Part shown: positions 18,434 to 24,165 of the stretch, one piece after another | How positions within the stretch are numbered: position 1 is the first letter of the stretch | Layout of the letters: the number at the start of each line of letters is the position of its first letter | IMG/VR virus record: IMGVR_UViG_3300027365_000053 | Coordinates: 1 to 26,231 of that record | DNA: 26,231 nucleotides | Origin: a virus | Reading direction: 5' to 3' (one strand) | The notes under the pieces: generated by a model | Told to the model about the DNA's origin: nothing | Databases searched by the model: none | What the model saw: only the letters and a program-made list of their open reading frames with translations | Program-made: the position numbers and the translations under genes

Positions 18434-18542
18434 TACAGCAGCATCACGCATAACTCATTGATTCAAAAGGGATTCTTCAGGTGGGCAAGTTGGCTGGATA
18501 CTATCGAGGCCGGGTTAACTCCCTGATTTCCCTGCAGAATCA

Positions 18543-18590
18543 CGAAAAGTACAGCAAGGGGTTGACTCAAGGCGACTGAATCGCTATAGT
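18543..18590 (+). promoter_or_regulatory. Early promoter P1 with 20-nt element copy 1
   Basis: Element AAGTACAGCAAGGGGTTGAC (18547-18566) ends in a -35 box TTGACT (18562-18567); 17 nt later is -10 TATAGT (18585-18590). This is a good sigma70 promoter. The 24-nt block starting CGAAAAG is identical in P2, exactly 150 bp downstream, and both -10 boxes run into AGTTCGCCC. By position these are the equivalents of the T7 A1-A3 host-polymerase promoters. Confidence 0.85.
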
Positions 18591-18662
18591 TCGCCCAAAG
18601 TAAACGCGGTTTGTGCTGTAGCACTCACACGCGAACCCCTGTTGAACTGTTTTTTCGCAATG

Positions 18663-18687
18663 TTCAACGCAACGCTTCAACGCAACG
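18663..18687 (+). repeat. Tandem 13-nt repeat TTCAACGCAACG
   Basis: TTCAACGCAACG occurs twice with one intervening C. The first copy also forms the right arm of a GTTGAAC/GTTCAAC stem with sequence just upstream. AACGCAACGG recurs at 18887-18896 and 19111-19120, so the short motif AACGCAACG is scattered through the whole early leader. Confidence 0.7.
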
Positions 18688-18692
18688 AACAC

Positions 18693-18740
18693 CGAAAAGT
18701 ACAGCAAGGGGTTGACAAGGGGTAAAGCAACTGTTAAAGT
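18693..18740 (+). promoter_or_regulatory. Early promoter P2 with 20-nt element copy 2
   Basis: Element copy at 18697-18716 is identical to copy 1. The -35 is TTGACA (18712-18717), spacer 17 nt, -10 TAAAGT (18735-18740). A near-duplicate of P1, evidently produced by duplication of about 150 bp with divergence in between. Confidence 0.85.
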
Positions 18741-18781
18741 TCGCCCCAAGTTCCTCGCAAGGCAGACGCCAAGCGGTACAA

Positions 18782-18865
18782 GGTAACAGGCTGCTGAGTC
18801 TCTACCGGCAGATAACGGGACGTAAAACGCCGGAGCCTGAAACCTAAAGGGAGCGACCTGTTACC
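18782..18865 (+). ncRNA. Structured early leader RNA, nested stems
   Basis: GGTAACAGG (18782-18790) pairs perfectly with CCTGTTACC (18857-18865); nested inside, CCGGC (18805-18809) pairs with GCCGG (18829-18833), whose loop contains ACG-GGA-CGT. It lies within the transcript from P1/P2 and contains no convincing reading frame. It could be a processing site, a leader structure controlling read-through, or a small RNA; I cannot assign a family. Confidence 0.45.
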
Positions 18866-18904
18866 GATCCGGCAAGACTGGTAGGTAACGCAACGGTCAA
18901 ACCC

Positions 18905-18963
18905 GAGTACAGCAAGTTAATGACTAGCGAGGGGTTGACAAGCAAAACATAATCTGGTTCAAT
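18905..18963 (+). promoter_or_regulatory. Early promoter P3 (weaker) with 20-nt element copy 3
   Basis: Element GAGTACAGCAAGTTAATGAC at 18905-18924 is followed by a second GGGGTTGACA; -35 TTGACA at 18935-18940 with a 17-nt spacer gives TTCAAT (18958-18963), a mediocre -10. Unlike P1/P2 the element and the -35 box are separate here, so a protein bound to the element would sit just upstream of the polymerase. Confidence 0.65.
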
Positions 18964-18981
18964 ACGAACCATCGAAACGAG

Positions 18982-19200
18982 GAACCAAACGGGTTCCGAT
19001 AGAGAGACGGGAAGTCTCGACTTCGACGGCATGATGCCTAGCTCGCACTGGCTGACTTCGAGTGCCACCGGCCCCTTCAAAACGCACTGTGGCCGACCGG
19101 TGATAACAATAACGCAACGGCTACTGGCAATGCTGACGGTTGATTCTTTCAGTGGTCTGTAGGTCTGCCCTACGGGCCACTCTGAGAGTCTTCCGGCTCT
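18982..19200 (+). ncRNA. Multi-hairpin untranslated region ahead of the first early gene
   Basis: A run of stems: GGAACC/GGTTCC near 18980-18997, GAGAC/GTCTC near 19006-19020, GCACT/AGTGC near 19045-19065, CACCGG/CCGGTG (19066-19071 with 19097-19102), a 13-bp stem 19151-19163 with 19169-19181 (two G-U pairs), and AGAGTC/GGCTCT (19185-19200). The longest frame (42 codons from 19031) lacks a ribosome site. This density of hairpins in a T7-like early leader recalls RNase III processing sites; it could also be a small regulatory RNA. Confidence 0.5.
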
Positions 19201-19205
19201 ACTCA

Positions 19206-19225
19206 AAGTACAGTAACTTGTTGAC
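19206..19225 (+). promoter_or_regulatory. 20-nt element copy 4, before the first early gene
   Basis: AAGTACAGTAACTTGTTGAC, immediately followed by the Shine-Dalgarno (GAGGTGAT) and ATG of the Gp88-like gene. No -10 box at a workable distance, so it is not a complete sigma70 promoter. The surrounding 24 nt (19205-19228) are identical to copy 5. Confidence 0.75.
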
Positions 19226-19235
19226 GAGGTGATCT

Positions 19236-20012
19236 ATGACTAAGAAAGAATTGGTCAATATCGCCAGACAGTACGGGTGCGCCTCACTGTTAGGCGTGGA
19301 CACCAACGCAAAGACCGTCAAAGGGCAAAAGCAACGGTATCTGACAGGAATCCTGTACATGATGCCTGATGACAAGCTCTGCCCAATGTCCATCAAAGCG
19401 GGCTGTCGTGAGGCCTGCTTAGTGTCTGCCGGTCGAGCTGCCTTTACGCCGGGAATCGGTCAGGTACGCGCTGCCCGTACACGGTTCTTTCATCAGGATC
19501 GTGAACACTTCATGGCGCTGCTGCTGACTGAAATCCGGGCGCTGGTACGCAAGGCCCAACGCAAAGGCATGACACCTGCAGTGCGCCTGAACGGCACCAG
19601 TGATGTGAACTGGGCCAATGTCACTTATCAGGGTCTGTCCGTCTTTGAGCATTTCCCGGAGGTGCAGTTTTACGACTACACCAAAAGTCCGTCCATCGTG
19701 CGGGCTGCTGCCGGTGAATCGAACTGGACCGTAACGGCTTCCTATAGCGAGGCCAGCGTTCAGTACGCAATGCTCATCAAAGCGGCTGCTGACAAGTACG
19801 GGGCGAACCTGGCAGTGGTGTTTCGGGATGGAAATCTGCCTGAAACCTTCATGGGTCGTCCGGTCATTAACGGGGATGAAACCGACCTGCGGTTCCTCGA
19901 CAAGCAAGGCGTGATCGTGGGCCTGAAGGCCAAAGGTCAGGCCAAAAAGGATAAAACCGGGTTCGTGGTCGATGCTGCCCTGCTCGGGGACCGTCTGATC
20001 GCTGCGGCGTAA
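19236..20012 (+). CDS. Gp88-family phage protein, first early gene
   Basis: A 258-residue protein. Recognisable blocks are a cysteine cluster LCPMSIKAGCREACLVSAGR (Cys49, Cys57, Cys61), AVRLNGTSDVNW (about 115-126) and VQFYDYTKSP (about 143-152). These are typical of the 'gene product 88' family found in mycobacteriophages and many other phages and plasmids. The family has no established biochemical function; the clustered cysteines could bind a metal. It has GAGGTGAT before the ATG and is the first gene behind the early promoters, the position where T7 encodes its anti-restriction protein 0.3, so a host-takeover or counter-defence role is a fair inference only. Confidence 0.75.
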   Translation: MTKKELVNIARQYGCASLLGVDTNAKTVKGQKQRYLTGILYMMPDDKLCPMSIKAGCREACLVSAGRAAFTPGIGQVRAARTRFFHQDREHFMALLLTEIRALVRKAQRKGMTPAVRLNGTSDVNWANVTYQGLSVFEHFPEVQFYDYTKSPSIVRAAAGESNWTVTASYSEASVQYAMLIKAAADKYGANLAVVFRDGNLPETFMGRPVINGDETDLRFLDKQGVIVGLKAKGQAKKDKTGFVVDAALLGDRLIAAA

Positions 20013-20031
20013 AGTACAGTAACTTGTTGAC
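20012..20031 (+). promoter_or_regulatory. 20-nt element copy 5, overlapping the Gp88 gene stop
   Basis: AAGTACAGTAACTTGTTGAC, identical to copy 4 and starting within the TAA stop of the Gp88-like gene. About 70 nt of leader follow before the next ATG, with no -10 at 16-18 nt. Placement at a gene end in the direction of transcription fits a roadblock-type site better than a promoter. Confidence 0.75.
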
Positions 20032-20099
20032 GAGTGGCTATCCTCTGGCGTCCCTGCGGGGCGTCACGGGATGTTCACACGCAACGATGGAGAACAGTC

Positions 20100-20456
20100 A
20101 TGGCCTACATGAGTCAAGACAAGAAAAAACAGCTGATGCCGGGAATCAAAGCGGCACTCAAACAGCACGGCTTTAAGGGGTCCGTACGGGTGGATAACCA
20201 CTCGACCCTCTGCCTGACCGTCACCGAGGGGCCATTCCGTGAGGCTGACGGCTGGTATCGACCGGTGAACCACTACTGGTTCGAGCAGCACGACTACCCG
20301 GAACACGTCAAGGCATTCCTGCGGGACGTGCTGGCCGCTATGAACGACGGGAACTGGGATAAGAGCGACCCAATGACCGACTACTTCAACGTTGGCTGGT
20401 ACGTCGAAATCCAGATCGGTCGCTGGAACAAACCGTTCACACATAAGGAGGCCTGA
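20100..20456 (+). CDS. Conserved phage/plasmid protein of unknown function, 118 aa
   Basis: I start it at ATG 20100 (MAYMSQDKKKQLMPGIKAAL) because GGAGA lies 8-12 nt upstream; the frame extends back to 20034 through sequence that looks like leader. The pattern KxxLxPxIKxxLKxxGxKGSxxVxNHSTLxLxV is one I recall from small proteins encoded by many phages and plasmids, without a known function. It is aromatic-rich toward the C-terminus (WYRPVNHYWFEQHDY, VGWYVEIQIGRW) and soluble. Confidence 0.75.
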   Translation: MAYMSQDKKKQLMPGIKAALKQHGFKGSVRVDNHSTLCLTVTEGPFREADGWYRPVNHYWFEQHDYPEHVKAFLRDVLAAMNDGNWDKSDPMTDYFNVGWYVEIQIGRWNKPFTHKEA

Positions 20457-20458
20457 TC

Positions 20459-20809
20459 ATGGCTTTAACAATGCGTGAGAAAACCGGGCTTGCTGCCCTG
20501 ATCCTGATCAACGCCGCCCGCAAGGCAAACTGTCAGCCACTGTACCTGACCGACCCGGAAGGCCGGGAGAACGTCACCTTCTGGCCTGACTACGAGATTG
20601 CACACGTCCTGTCCGACGTGGAGCAGGCCTCCATCACGTTCATCGGCCCGGACGACGTCAAGTCCACCTTCTACACCGTCCTTGGCAATCAGCCGTGGGA
20701 GTTCGTCTACGACCACTCCGACCACGCGCTGGCCGAGCGGATCGGTAAGGCATGGGAGGTCGCCTGTCGAGCGGCCTTCGACCCGGACTACATGGGGGAG
20801 GAATCCTGA
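20459..20809 (+). CDS. Unknown early protein, 116 aa
   Basis: Start ATG is preceded by AAGGAGG inside the end of the previous gene; its stop overlaps the next start (TGATG). Soluble, acidic C-terminus (FDPDYMGEES), a possible N-terminal helix (TGLAALILINAARKANCQ). Family not recognised. It belongs to a tightly coupled early operon (20100-22894). Confidence 0.75.
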   Translation: MALTMREKTGLAALILINAARKANCQPLYLTDPEGRENVTFWPDYEIAHVLSDVEQASITFIGPDDVKSTFYTVLGNQPWEFVYDHSDHALAERIGKAWEVACRAAFDPDYMGEES

Positions 20810-21048
20810 TGTACATGCTCAGCGCCTACTCACCAGAACGCCAGCTCGGGGCGGTGATCCCGATCTCCGAGCGCGGTATGGCCAACTTAGCGACCCGTCT
20901 GCATGGCTGCTGGACGGAGGAACAAACCGCTGACGCAGTGCTGGCCTTCCGTGAAATGCGGGAGGGGCACTGGTCGAGTCCTAACGATCTGATGGCAGTA
21001 ATCAAGGTGACCAATGAACAGGCAGGAGTACAACCAGCTGCGGCTTGA
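20809..21048 (+). CDS. Unknown early protein, 79 aa
   Basis: The ATG at 20809 overlaps the preceding stop and has GGGGGAGGAAT upstream; the frame is open farther back but that part overlaps the previous gene. The sequence (MYMLSAYSPERQLGAVIPIS...) is not recognised. Its 3' end overlaps the next gene by 35 nt, more than is usual, so one of the two starts may be off. Confidence 0.65.
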   Translation: MYMLSAYSPERQLGAVIPISERGMANLATRLHGCWTEEQTADAVLAFREMREGHWSSPNDLMAVIKVTNEQAGVQPAAA

Positions 21049-21244
21049 GGCCGAACACTGCGACGACTACTCGCAATACAAGCGGGAGATCAGAGAGATC
21101 GAACGCAAAGCACGTCAAGCGGGGCTCATTCAGTCCCCTGCCCGGTTCCAGGGCAAACCTGTGACATTCATCAAACGTCGACCAACTGGCCGTGTGAGGG
21201 CGAGAGACGCCCGTCATGCGGCTCAACTGATTATCGGAGGGTAA
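21014..21244 (+). CDS. Unknown basic early protein, 76 aa
   Basis: Start ATG with AAGGTG upstream, inside the end of the previous gene. The protein is rich in Arg/Lys with a charged helical middle (KREIREIERKARQAG) and a basic C-terminal half (FIKRRPTGRVRARDARHAAQ). Small basic proteins in phage early regions often bind nucleic acid or host polymerase, but no family is recognised. Confidence 0.65.
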   Translation: MNRQEYNQLRLEAEHCDDYSQYKREIREIERKARQAGLIQSPARFQGKPVTFIKRRPTGRVRARDARHAAQLIIGG

Positions 21245-21248
21245 CCCT

Positions 21249-22001
21249 ATGACTGACCGTGCAATGGACGCTGTCGTCCTCTGGGAGGAGATGCTGACCG
21301 AAATGAACCGGGCTGACGTGGACGACCAGTCAGTCAGGACGATTGGCCGGTGGTTAAACAACTACCAGCGAGACCACGGCATCTGTGAGACACGCCAGCT
21401 GGCCATCGAACTGGCCGAACCGGCTGACGATATGTGGCGCATGTTCGAGCCTGCTCACAGCTGTGACCGTCCGTTCGACTTTGAGTGGGCTCCGGCATGG
21501 CTCCTCGCCCTGCATGAGATAGGGAATGGCCTGAGCGTGACCGCCCGCTGGGCTCATATCGTGGCCGGGATCATCGCCAGCTACGGAATCGACACGGAAG
21601 ACGACGAGGAAATGAGCGATCACTTTCACTCGCTCCGGTCATTCCATACCGAACACAAGATGTCCTACCGCGATCCGAACGACGGGAAGATGTACGTCTG
21701 CGACAACGACCCGGACGACCCTGACGCACTTGAGCGGTTCTGGGGTGTGTACGGACTGAACCCTGAAGGCTTCGCCATGCACGTCGTCGATGTCCAGACC
21801 GAGGCGCAGGCCCGCGAGGTGATCGCTGCGCTCAACTTCTGGCTGAAGCGCAAGACCTACGACATCGTCGAGGAGCTGCCGAACGGCACCGACAACGTGT
21901 TAGTCCGTGGGCTGGAGCTTGAGGACGCCGAGCTGTGCCTTGTCCGCTGGATCGAGCGAGGCCACAACGCTTACCTACAAGACGTCGGAGGAGTGTTATG
22001 A
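21249..22001 (+). CDS. Unknown acidic early protein, 250 aa
   Basis: The largest unknown in the early operon. Strongly acidic with Asp/Glu patches (DTEDDEEMSDHF, DNDPDDPDALERF) and many Trp residues in the N-terminal half (WLNNY, MWRMF, FEWAPAWLL, TARWAH). No catalytic motif recognised. The acidic, compact character would be compatible with a DNA mimic or host-protein inhibitor, but that is speculation. The next gene starts in its stop codon (ATGA). Confidence 0.75.
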   Translation: MTDRAMDAVVLWEEMLTEMNRADVDDQSVRTIGRWLNNYQRDHGICETRQLAIELAEPADDMWRMFEPAHSCDRPFDFEWAPAWLLALHEIGNGLSVTARWAHIVAGIIASYGIDTEDDEEMSDHFHSLRSFHTEHKMSYRDPNDGKMYVCDNDPDDPDALERFWGVYGLNPEGFAMHVVDVQTEAQAREVIAALNFWLKRKTYDIVEELPNGTDNVLVRGLELEDAELCLVRWIERGHNAYLQDVGGVL

Positions 22002-22213
22002 CCCGGCACATTCAATTCATCAACGTACGGCAGGACGTCAAGTCCACTGTTCTGAGGAACATCCGAAAGCTGGATGAGGAGGGAGTCCGCACCTTCATCA
22101 GGGCGCGAGGCTTCCGTCCGCTCAACCCCAAGGAAGACCTGGAGCTGGCACTGACGCTGGCATCAAACGAGGTGGACGCCATGTCCACACCTGAACTGCA
22201 AGCCTACCTGTAA
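21998..22213 (+). CDS. Unknown early protein, 71 aa
   Basis: I use ATG 21998 because it gives the ATGA overlap with the preceding gene and has GGAGGAG upstream; the upstream extension of the frame is a shadow of the previous gene. Helical, charged sequence (LRNIRKLDEEGVRTFIRARGF, EDLELALTLASNEVDAM). Not recognised. Confidence 0.7.
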   Translation: MTRHIQFINVRQDVKSTVLRNIRKLDEEGVRTFIRARGFRPLNPKEDLELALTLASNEVDAMSTPELQAYL

Positions 22214-22232
22214 ACCGAGAGGAGAAGTGACT

Positions 22233-22478
22233 ATGGCATTTACTGAAGCTCAGAAAGCAGCGTTCGAGTGCATCAAGGCTGGCGTTGAAGACAAGAACCT
22301 GTGCCTCGTTGAGTGTACCGACGACCGGACTGGCGAGGATGTGGTAGCCCTGTGCGGGGCCATCGAGATGGGAGAAGGTCGAACCATGTTCATCCCTGTC
22401 GCCAAGATGTTCGACGGCAACCCGTTCGAGCAGATCACCCCGAAGTTCAGCGAGGAAAGCGAGGAGGATGCGGCATGA
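22233..22478 (+). CDS. DUF6117-like small protein, 81 aa
   Basis: Start ATG 22233 follows GAGAGGAGAAG; a GTG 6 nt earlier is possible. The pattern NLCLVECTDDRTGEDVVALC then MFIPVAKMFDGNPFEQ resembles a widespread small phage/plasmid family (DUF6117 as I remember it: ALMECTD..TGE...LC and a DGNPY/F motif). Function unknown. The C-terminus is acidic (SEESEEDAA). Its stop overlaps the next start (ATGA). Confidence 0.7.
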   Translation: MAFTEAQKAAFECIKAGVEDKNLCLVECTDDRTGEDVVALCGAIEMGEGRTMFIPVAKMFDGNPFEQITPKFSEESEEDAA

Positions 22479-22894
22479 AGGTCGAAGTATTCCGCAACCT
22501 GCGGAAGAACTGCTTCTCTGTCCGGGCTCTCGAAGGCGAGAACAAGGGCAAGGTGATCCTGCATACCGACGCTGTCTTGCTGAAGGACGTGGAGTTCCGC
22601 GTCCAGCAAGGCGGTCAGGCTCGGGTCCGCCGGGAGCGCAAGAAGTATGTCCATGCGTTTGTCCGGGGAGAAATCCGGGCGGTATCTTCCTTCGCGGCCA
22701 ACACGCTGAAGGGTCTGGCCAAGTCCAGGAACATTCGGATGAATCAGTTTGCGTACAACCCGTACGAAAACGACACGTTCATCGACCGGCACCTGAGAGT
22801 CCCTCTCGCGTCCTCTGATTGGGCTGTTCTTGGGGTCAATGGTAACTGGTACATCAACGAAGTTAACGCCGCTGAGCAGCGTCTCAGCGCCTGA
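22475..22894 (+). CDS. Conserved phage/plasmid protein of unknown function, 139 aa
   Basis: Start ATG 22475 overlaps the previous stop. The sequence KVEVFRNLRKNCFSVRALEG, KVILHTDAVLLKDVEFRVQQ, GGQARVRRERKKYVHAFVRG matches a family I recall from many phages and plasmids (N-terminal K..RNL, central R..R.....VHA.V.G); no function is established. It is basic, which would suit nucleic-acid contact. It is the last gene of the coupled early operon. Confidence 0.72.
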   Translation: MKVEVFRNLRKNCFSVRALEGENKGKVILHTDAVLLKDVEFRVQQGGQARVRRERKKYVHAFVRGEIRAVSSFAANTLKGLAKSRNIRMNQFAYNPYENDTFIDRHLRVPLASSDWAVLGVNGNWYINEVNAAEQRLSA

Positions 22895-23105
22895 GAGTAC
22901 AGTGAGTTATTGATATGGACGAACTTACTATTTGTGAGACTGCCAGCAGGGACACCGGAGTCCCTCTGGCGGACGTTCTTCTGCTCATTTCTTGCTCACT
23001 TTAATCCTTAACAACTTGTAATTATTTAAACGCTTGTTTTATAGGTAGCAGTCCGTATATTACGGCTACGTGACGCTGCCGATTGCATGAATGGAGGATA
23101 AGTTC
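22895..23105 (+). promoter_or_regulatory. Intergenic region with 20-nt element copy 6 (22895-22914) and AT-rich promoter-like stretch
   Basis: GAGTACAGTGAGTTATTGAT at 22895-22914 overlaps nothing coding and starts at the preceding stop. A 29-codon frame (22915-23004) follows without a ribosome site and is probably not a gene. A GGGAC/GTCCC hairpin lies near 22948-22964. At 23016-23050 an AT-rich stretch with TTGTAA, 17 nt and TTATAG could be a weak promoter for the next gene. Confidence 0.5.
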
Positions 23106-23441
23106 ATGATTGGTAACGCTATTGCTGATGTGGATTTCTTCAACCCCACTCACAGTCCGGCAGCGAAAGCCCGAGAGTTAGCTCGGCAGCTCCTCATCCA
23201 GAGTTCTGGTGAGACTGTCAACGTGCTGTTCCAGAAGAAAGACCGCTCTCTCCGGTATCTTCGTGGACGGCTCGGGGTGGTGGATCATTTGGTTGACCCG
23301 ATCAACGGCGATCCCCAGGCTGCCGACACCCCAGAGATGATCACGATCTTCGACGACGACGTGAAGGGTTACCGGAGCGTCACCATAGACCGGATTCTCG
23401 CAGTGAATGCCTGCGGTGTCAGGTTATGCGTCGGCCTGTGA
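23106..23441 (+). CDS. Small SH3/Sm-like barrel protein (WYL_2 / DUF2693-like), 111 aa
   Basis: Start ATG 23106 with GGAGG at 23092-23096; an in-frame ATG at 23091 lies before the ribosome site. The pattern VNVLFQKKDRSLRYLRGRLG, then MITIFDDDVKGYRSVTIDRI, resembles the small beta-barrel WYL_2 family (VTF.KKDG..R.M......V.D...K.WR.FR.D.I). Members are common in phages and thought to be nucleic-acid or nucleotide-sensing accessory proteins. Its own leader separates it from the early operon. Confidence 0.65.
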   Translation: MIGNAIADVDFFNPTHSPAAKARELARQLLIQSSGETVNVLFQKKDRSLRYLRGRLGVVDHLVDPINGDPQAADTPEMITIFDDDVKGYRSVTIDRILAVNACGVRLCVGL

Positions 23442-23447
23442 TCGTCT

Positions 23448-23469
23448 GGGCATAAGGGCTGCAAAAGGT
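23448..23469 (-). repeat. Inverted partial copy of the 34-nt module-border repeat
   Basis: GGGCATAAGGGC, three variable bases, then AAAAGGT: the reverse complement of the right and middle parts of the repeats at 23593 and 25628. With the copy at 23593 it forms an inverted repeat enclosing the 37-aa gene. The three variable bases fall at the same place in all three copies. Confidence 0.75.
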
Positions 23470-23487
23470 AACGAGAGGTAAAACTGC

Positions 23488-23601
23488 ATGGAAGACAACA
23501 ACTTACATTCAGGATCATCTGGGCTTGCGAAATACTTCGCTATCTTCTGGCTGGTAACACCGGCAATAATCCTTTTGATTCAGATAGTTAGGCAGGGGTG
23601 A
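23488..23601 (+). CDS. 37-aa single-pass membrane protein
   Basis: ATG preceded by GAGAGGT with an 8-nt spacer. The peptide has a hydrophilic start (MEDNNLHSGSSGLAK), one membrane segment YFAIFWLVTPAIILLIQIV (residues 16-34), and ends RQG. Its last codons (CAG GGG TGA) lie inside the 34-nt repeat, exactly as the last codons of integrase do in the other copy. It could be a superinfection-exclusion or membrane-stress peptide, but no family is known to me. The ribosome site and sharply defined membrane helix argue for a real gene. Confidence 0.55.
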   Translation: MEDNNLHSGSSGLAKYFAIFWLVTPAIILLIQIVRQG

Positions 23602-23626
23602 CACCTTTTTGAGCCCTTATGCCCAA
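23593..23626 (+). repeat. 34-nt module-border repeat, copy 1
   Basis: CAGGGGTGACACCTTTTT, two variable bases, GCCCTTATGCCCAA. 32 of 34 positions are identical to 25628-25661. It contains the stop codon of the 37-aa gene. The pair brackets the regulator-ORF-integrase module. Confidence 0.85.
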
Positions 23627-23660
23627 TGAGAAAGAACATTGTGTAGTCATTAAGATATAA

Positions 23661-23678
23661 CACTGCGACTTCGTAGTG
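23661..23678. promoter_or_regulatory. 18-bp dyad upstream of the XRE regulator, possible operator
   Basis: CACTGCGACTTCGTAGTG is a near-perfect dyad (one G-U or mismatch) about 130 bp before the regulator start. As the only clear DNA dyad beside the regulator gene it is a candidate self-operator, or simply a small RNA hairpin. Confidence 0.35.
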
Positions 23679-23719
23679 ACTAACATAATGTTTGTCTTTG
23701 GGTCTGCCTCCCACTATCA

Positions 23720-23739
23720 TAGTCCAGTGAGTTATTGAC
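23720..23739 (+). promoter_or_regulatory. 20-nt element copy 7, upstream of the XRE regulator
   Basis: TAGTCCAGTGAGTTATTGAC; shares CAGTGAGTTATTGA with copy 6. A TTGACA is present but no -10 at 16-18 nt. It is 72 nt before the regulator start, where an autoregulatory site would be expected. Confidence 0.7.
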
Positions 23740-23810
23740 ACTTGAGTTACAGTGCAGCCCAACGTTCTCCGATGGAGAAACGCTCGGGCAAGAGTTTAAG
23801 GGAGACAGCT

Positions 23811-24158
23811 ATGTCTACTAGATTGACCGCCGACAGGACGTCAGTTGATTCAAAAGCGCGGAGGAAGCGCGCAGGGATGGTTCTCAAGCAACTGAGAGCA
23901 AAGGCAGGATACACACAGAAAGAGCTGGCACAGAAGGCTGGCTTGGAGTATTACACTTTCATCTCCCAGATCGAGAACGGAAGTGGTCGTGTCCCTGTTG
24001 AACTGTACGGTGAGTTCGCCCAGGCCTACGGTGTGGATGTCGAGAAGTTTGCCCGAATGATGGTCCGACTGTATGACCCGGCGCTCTACAACTGGCTGTT
24101 CTATAACTCTCGGGATGTTGATGAGGACCAACAACTGTTGGAACTGATGAACTCGTGA
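23811..24158 (+). CDS. XRE-family helix-turn-helix regulator, candidate lysogeny repressor
   Basis: A 115-residue protein. Residues about 24-76 form a HTH_3 domain: LKQLRAKAGYTQKELAQKAG, then LEYYTFISQIENGSGRVPVE, with the recognition helix near 46-54. The C-terminal 40 residues have no LexA/CI-type protease, so RecA-triggered self-cleavage is not expected. I start at ATG 23811 (AAGGGAGA upstream); the frame is open back to 23742. It lies two genes before integrase, the normal place for a lysogeny regulator. It could also be an early regulator or antitoxin-like protein. Confidence 0.8.
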   Translation: MSTRLTADRTSVDSKARRKRAGMVLKQLRAKAGYTQKELAQKAGLEYYTFISQIENGSGRVPVELYGEFAQAYGVDVEKFARMMVRLYDPALYNWLFYNSRDVDEDQQLLELMNS

Positions 24159-24165
24159 GGAAGGA

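Larger units (their letters stand above)
17923..18542. other. Gene-free region between terminase and early promoters; probable packaging/terminal-repeat junction
   Basis: No convincing coding sequence. In T7 this interval (right end plus left end of the linear genome) holds the pac/terminal-repeat sequences; in a prophage they would be present once, so the ends cannot be seen directly. Contents: short AT-rich repeats (17955-18015), a perfect hairpin at 18028-18044 (GAGGGAC/GTCCCTC), a lone TTGACA at 18215 with no good -10, a very C-rich stretch (about 18268-18300) with a CCCC/GGGG hairpin, and a pair of GTGTAC boxes (18414-18431). Confidence 0.55.

Noticed and set aside
18302-18526. 74-codon plus-strand frame and a 103-codon minus-strand frame (18083-18394) in the gene-free region
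   Set aside because: No ribosome site, protein-like composition absent, and they cover repeats and the C-rich tract expected at the packaging junction.
19031-19159. 42-codon frame in the structured early leader
   Set aside because: No Shine-Dalgarno, and the sequence is better explained by dense hairpins.
22915-23004. 29-codon frame after element copy 6
   Set aside because: Start lacks a ribosome site and the peptide has no distinctive feature; kept only as a remote possibility.
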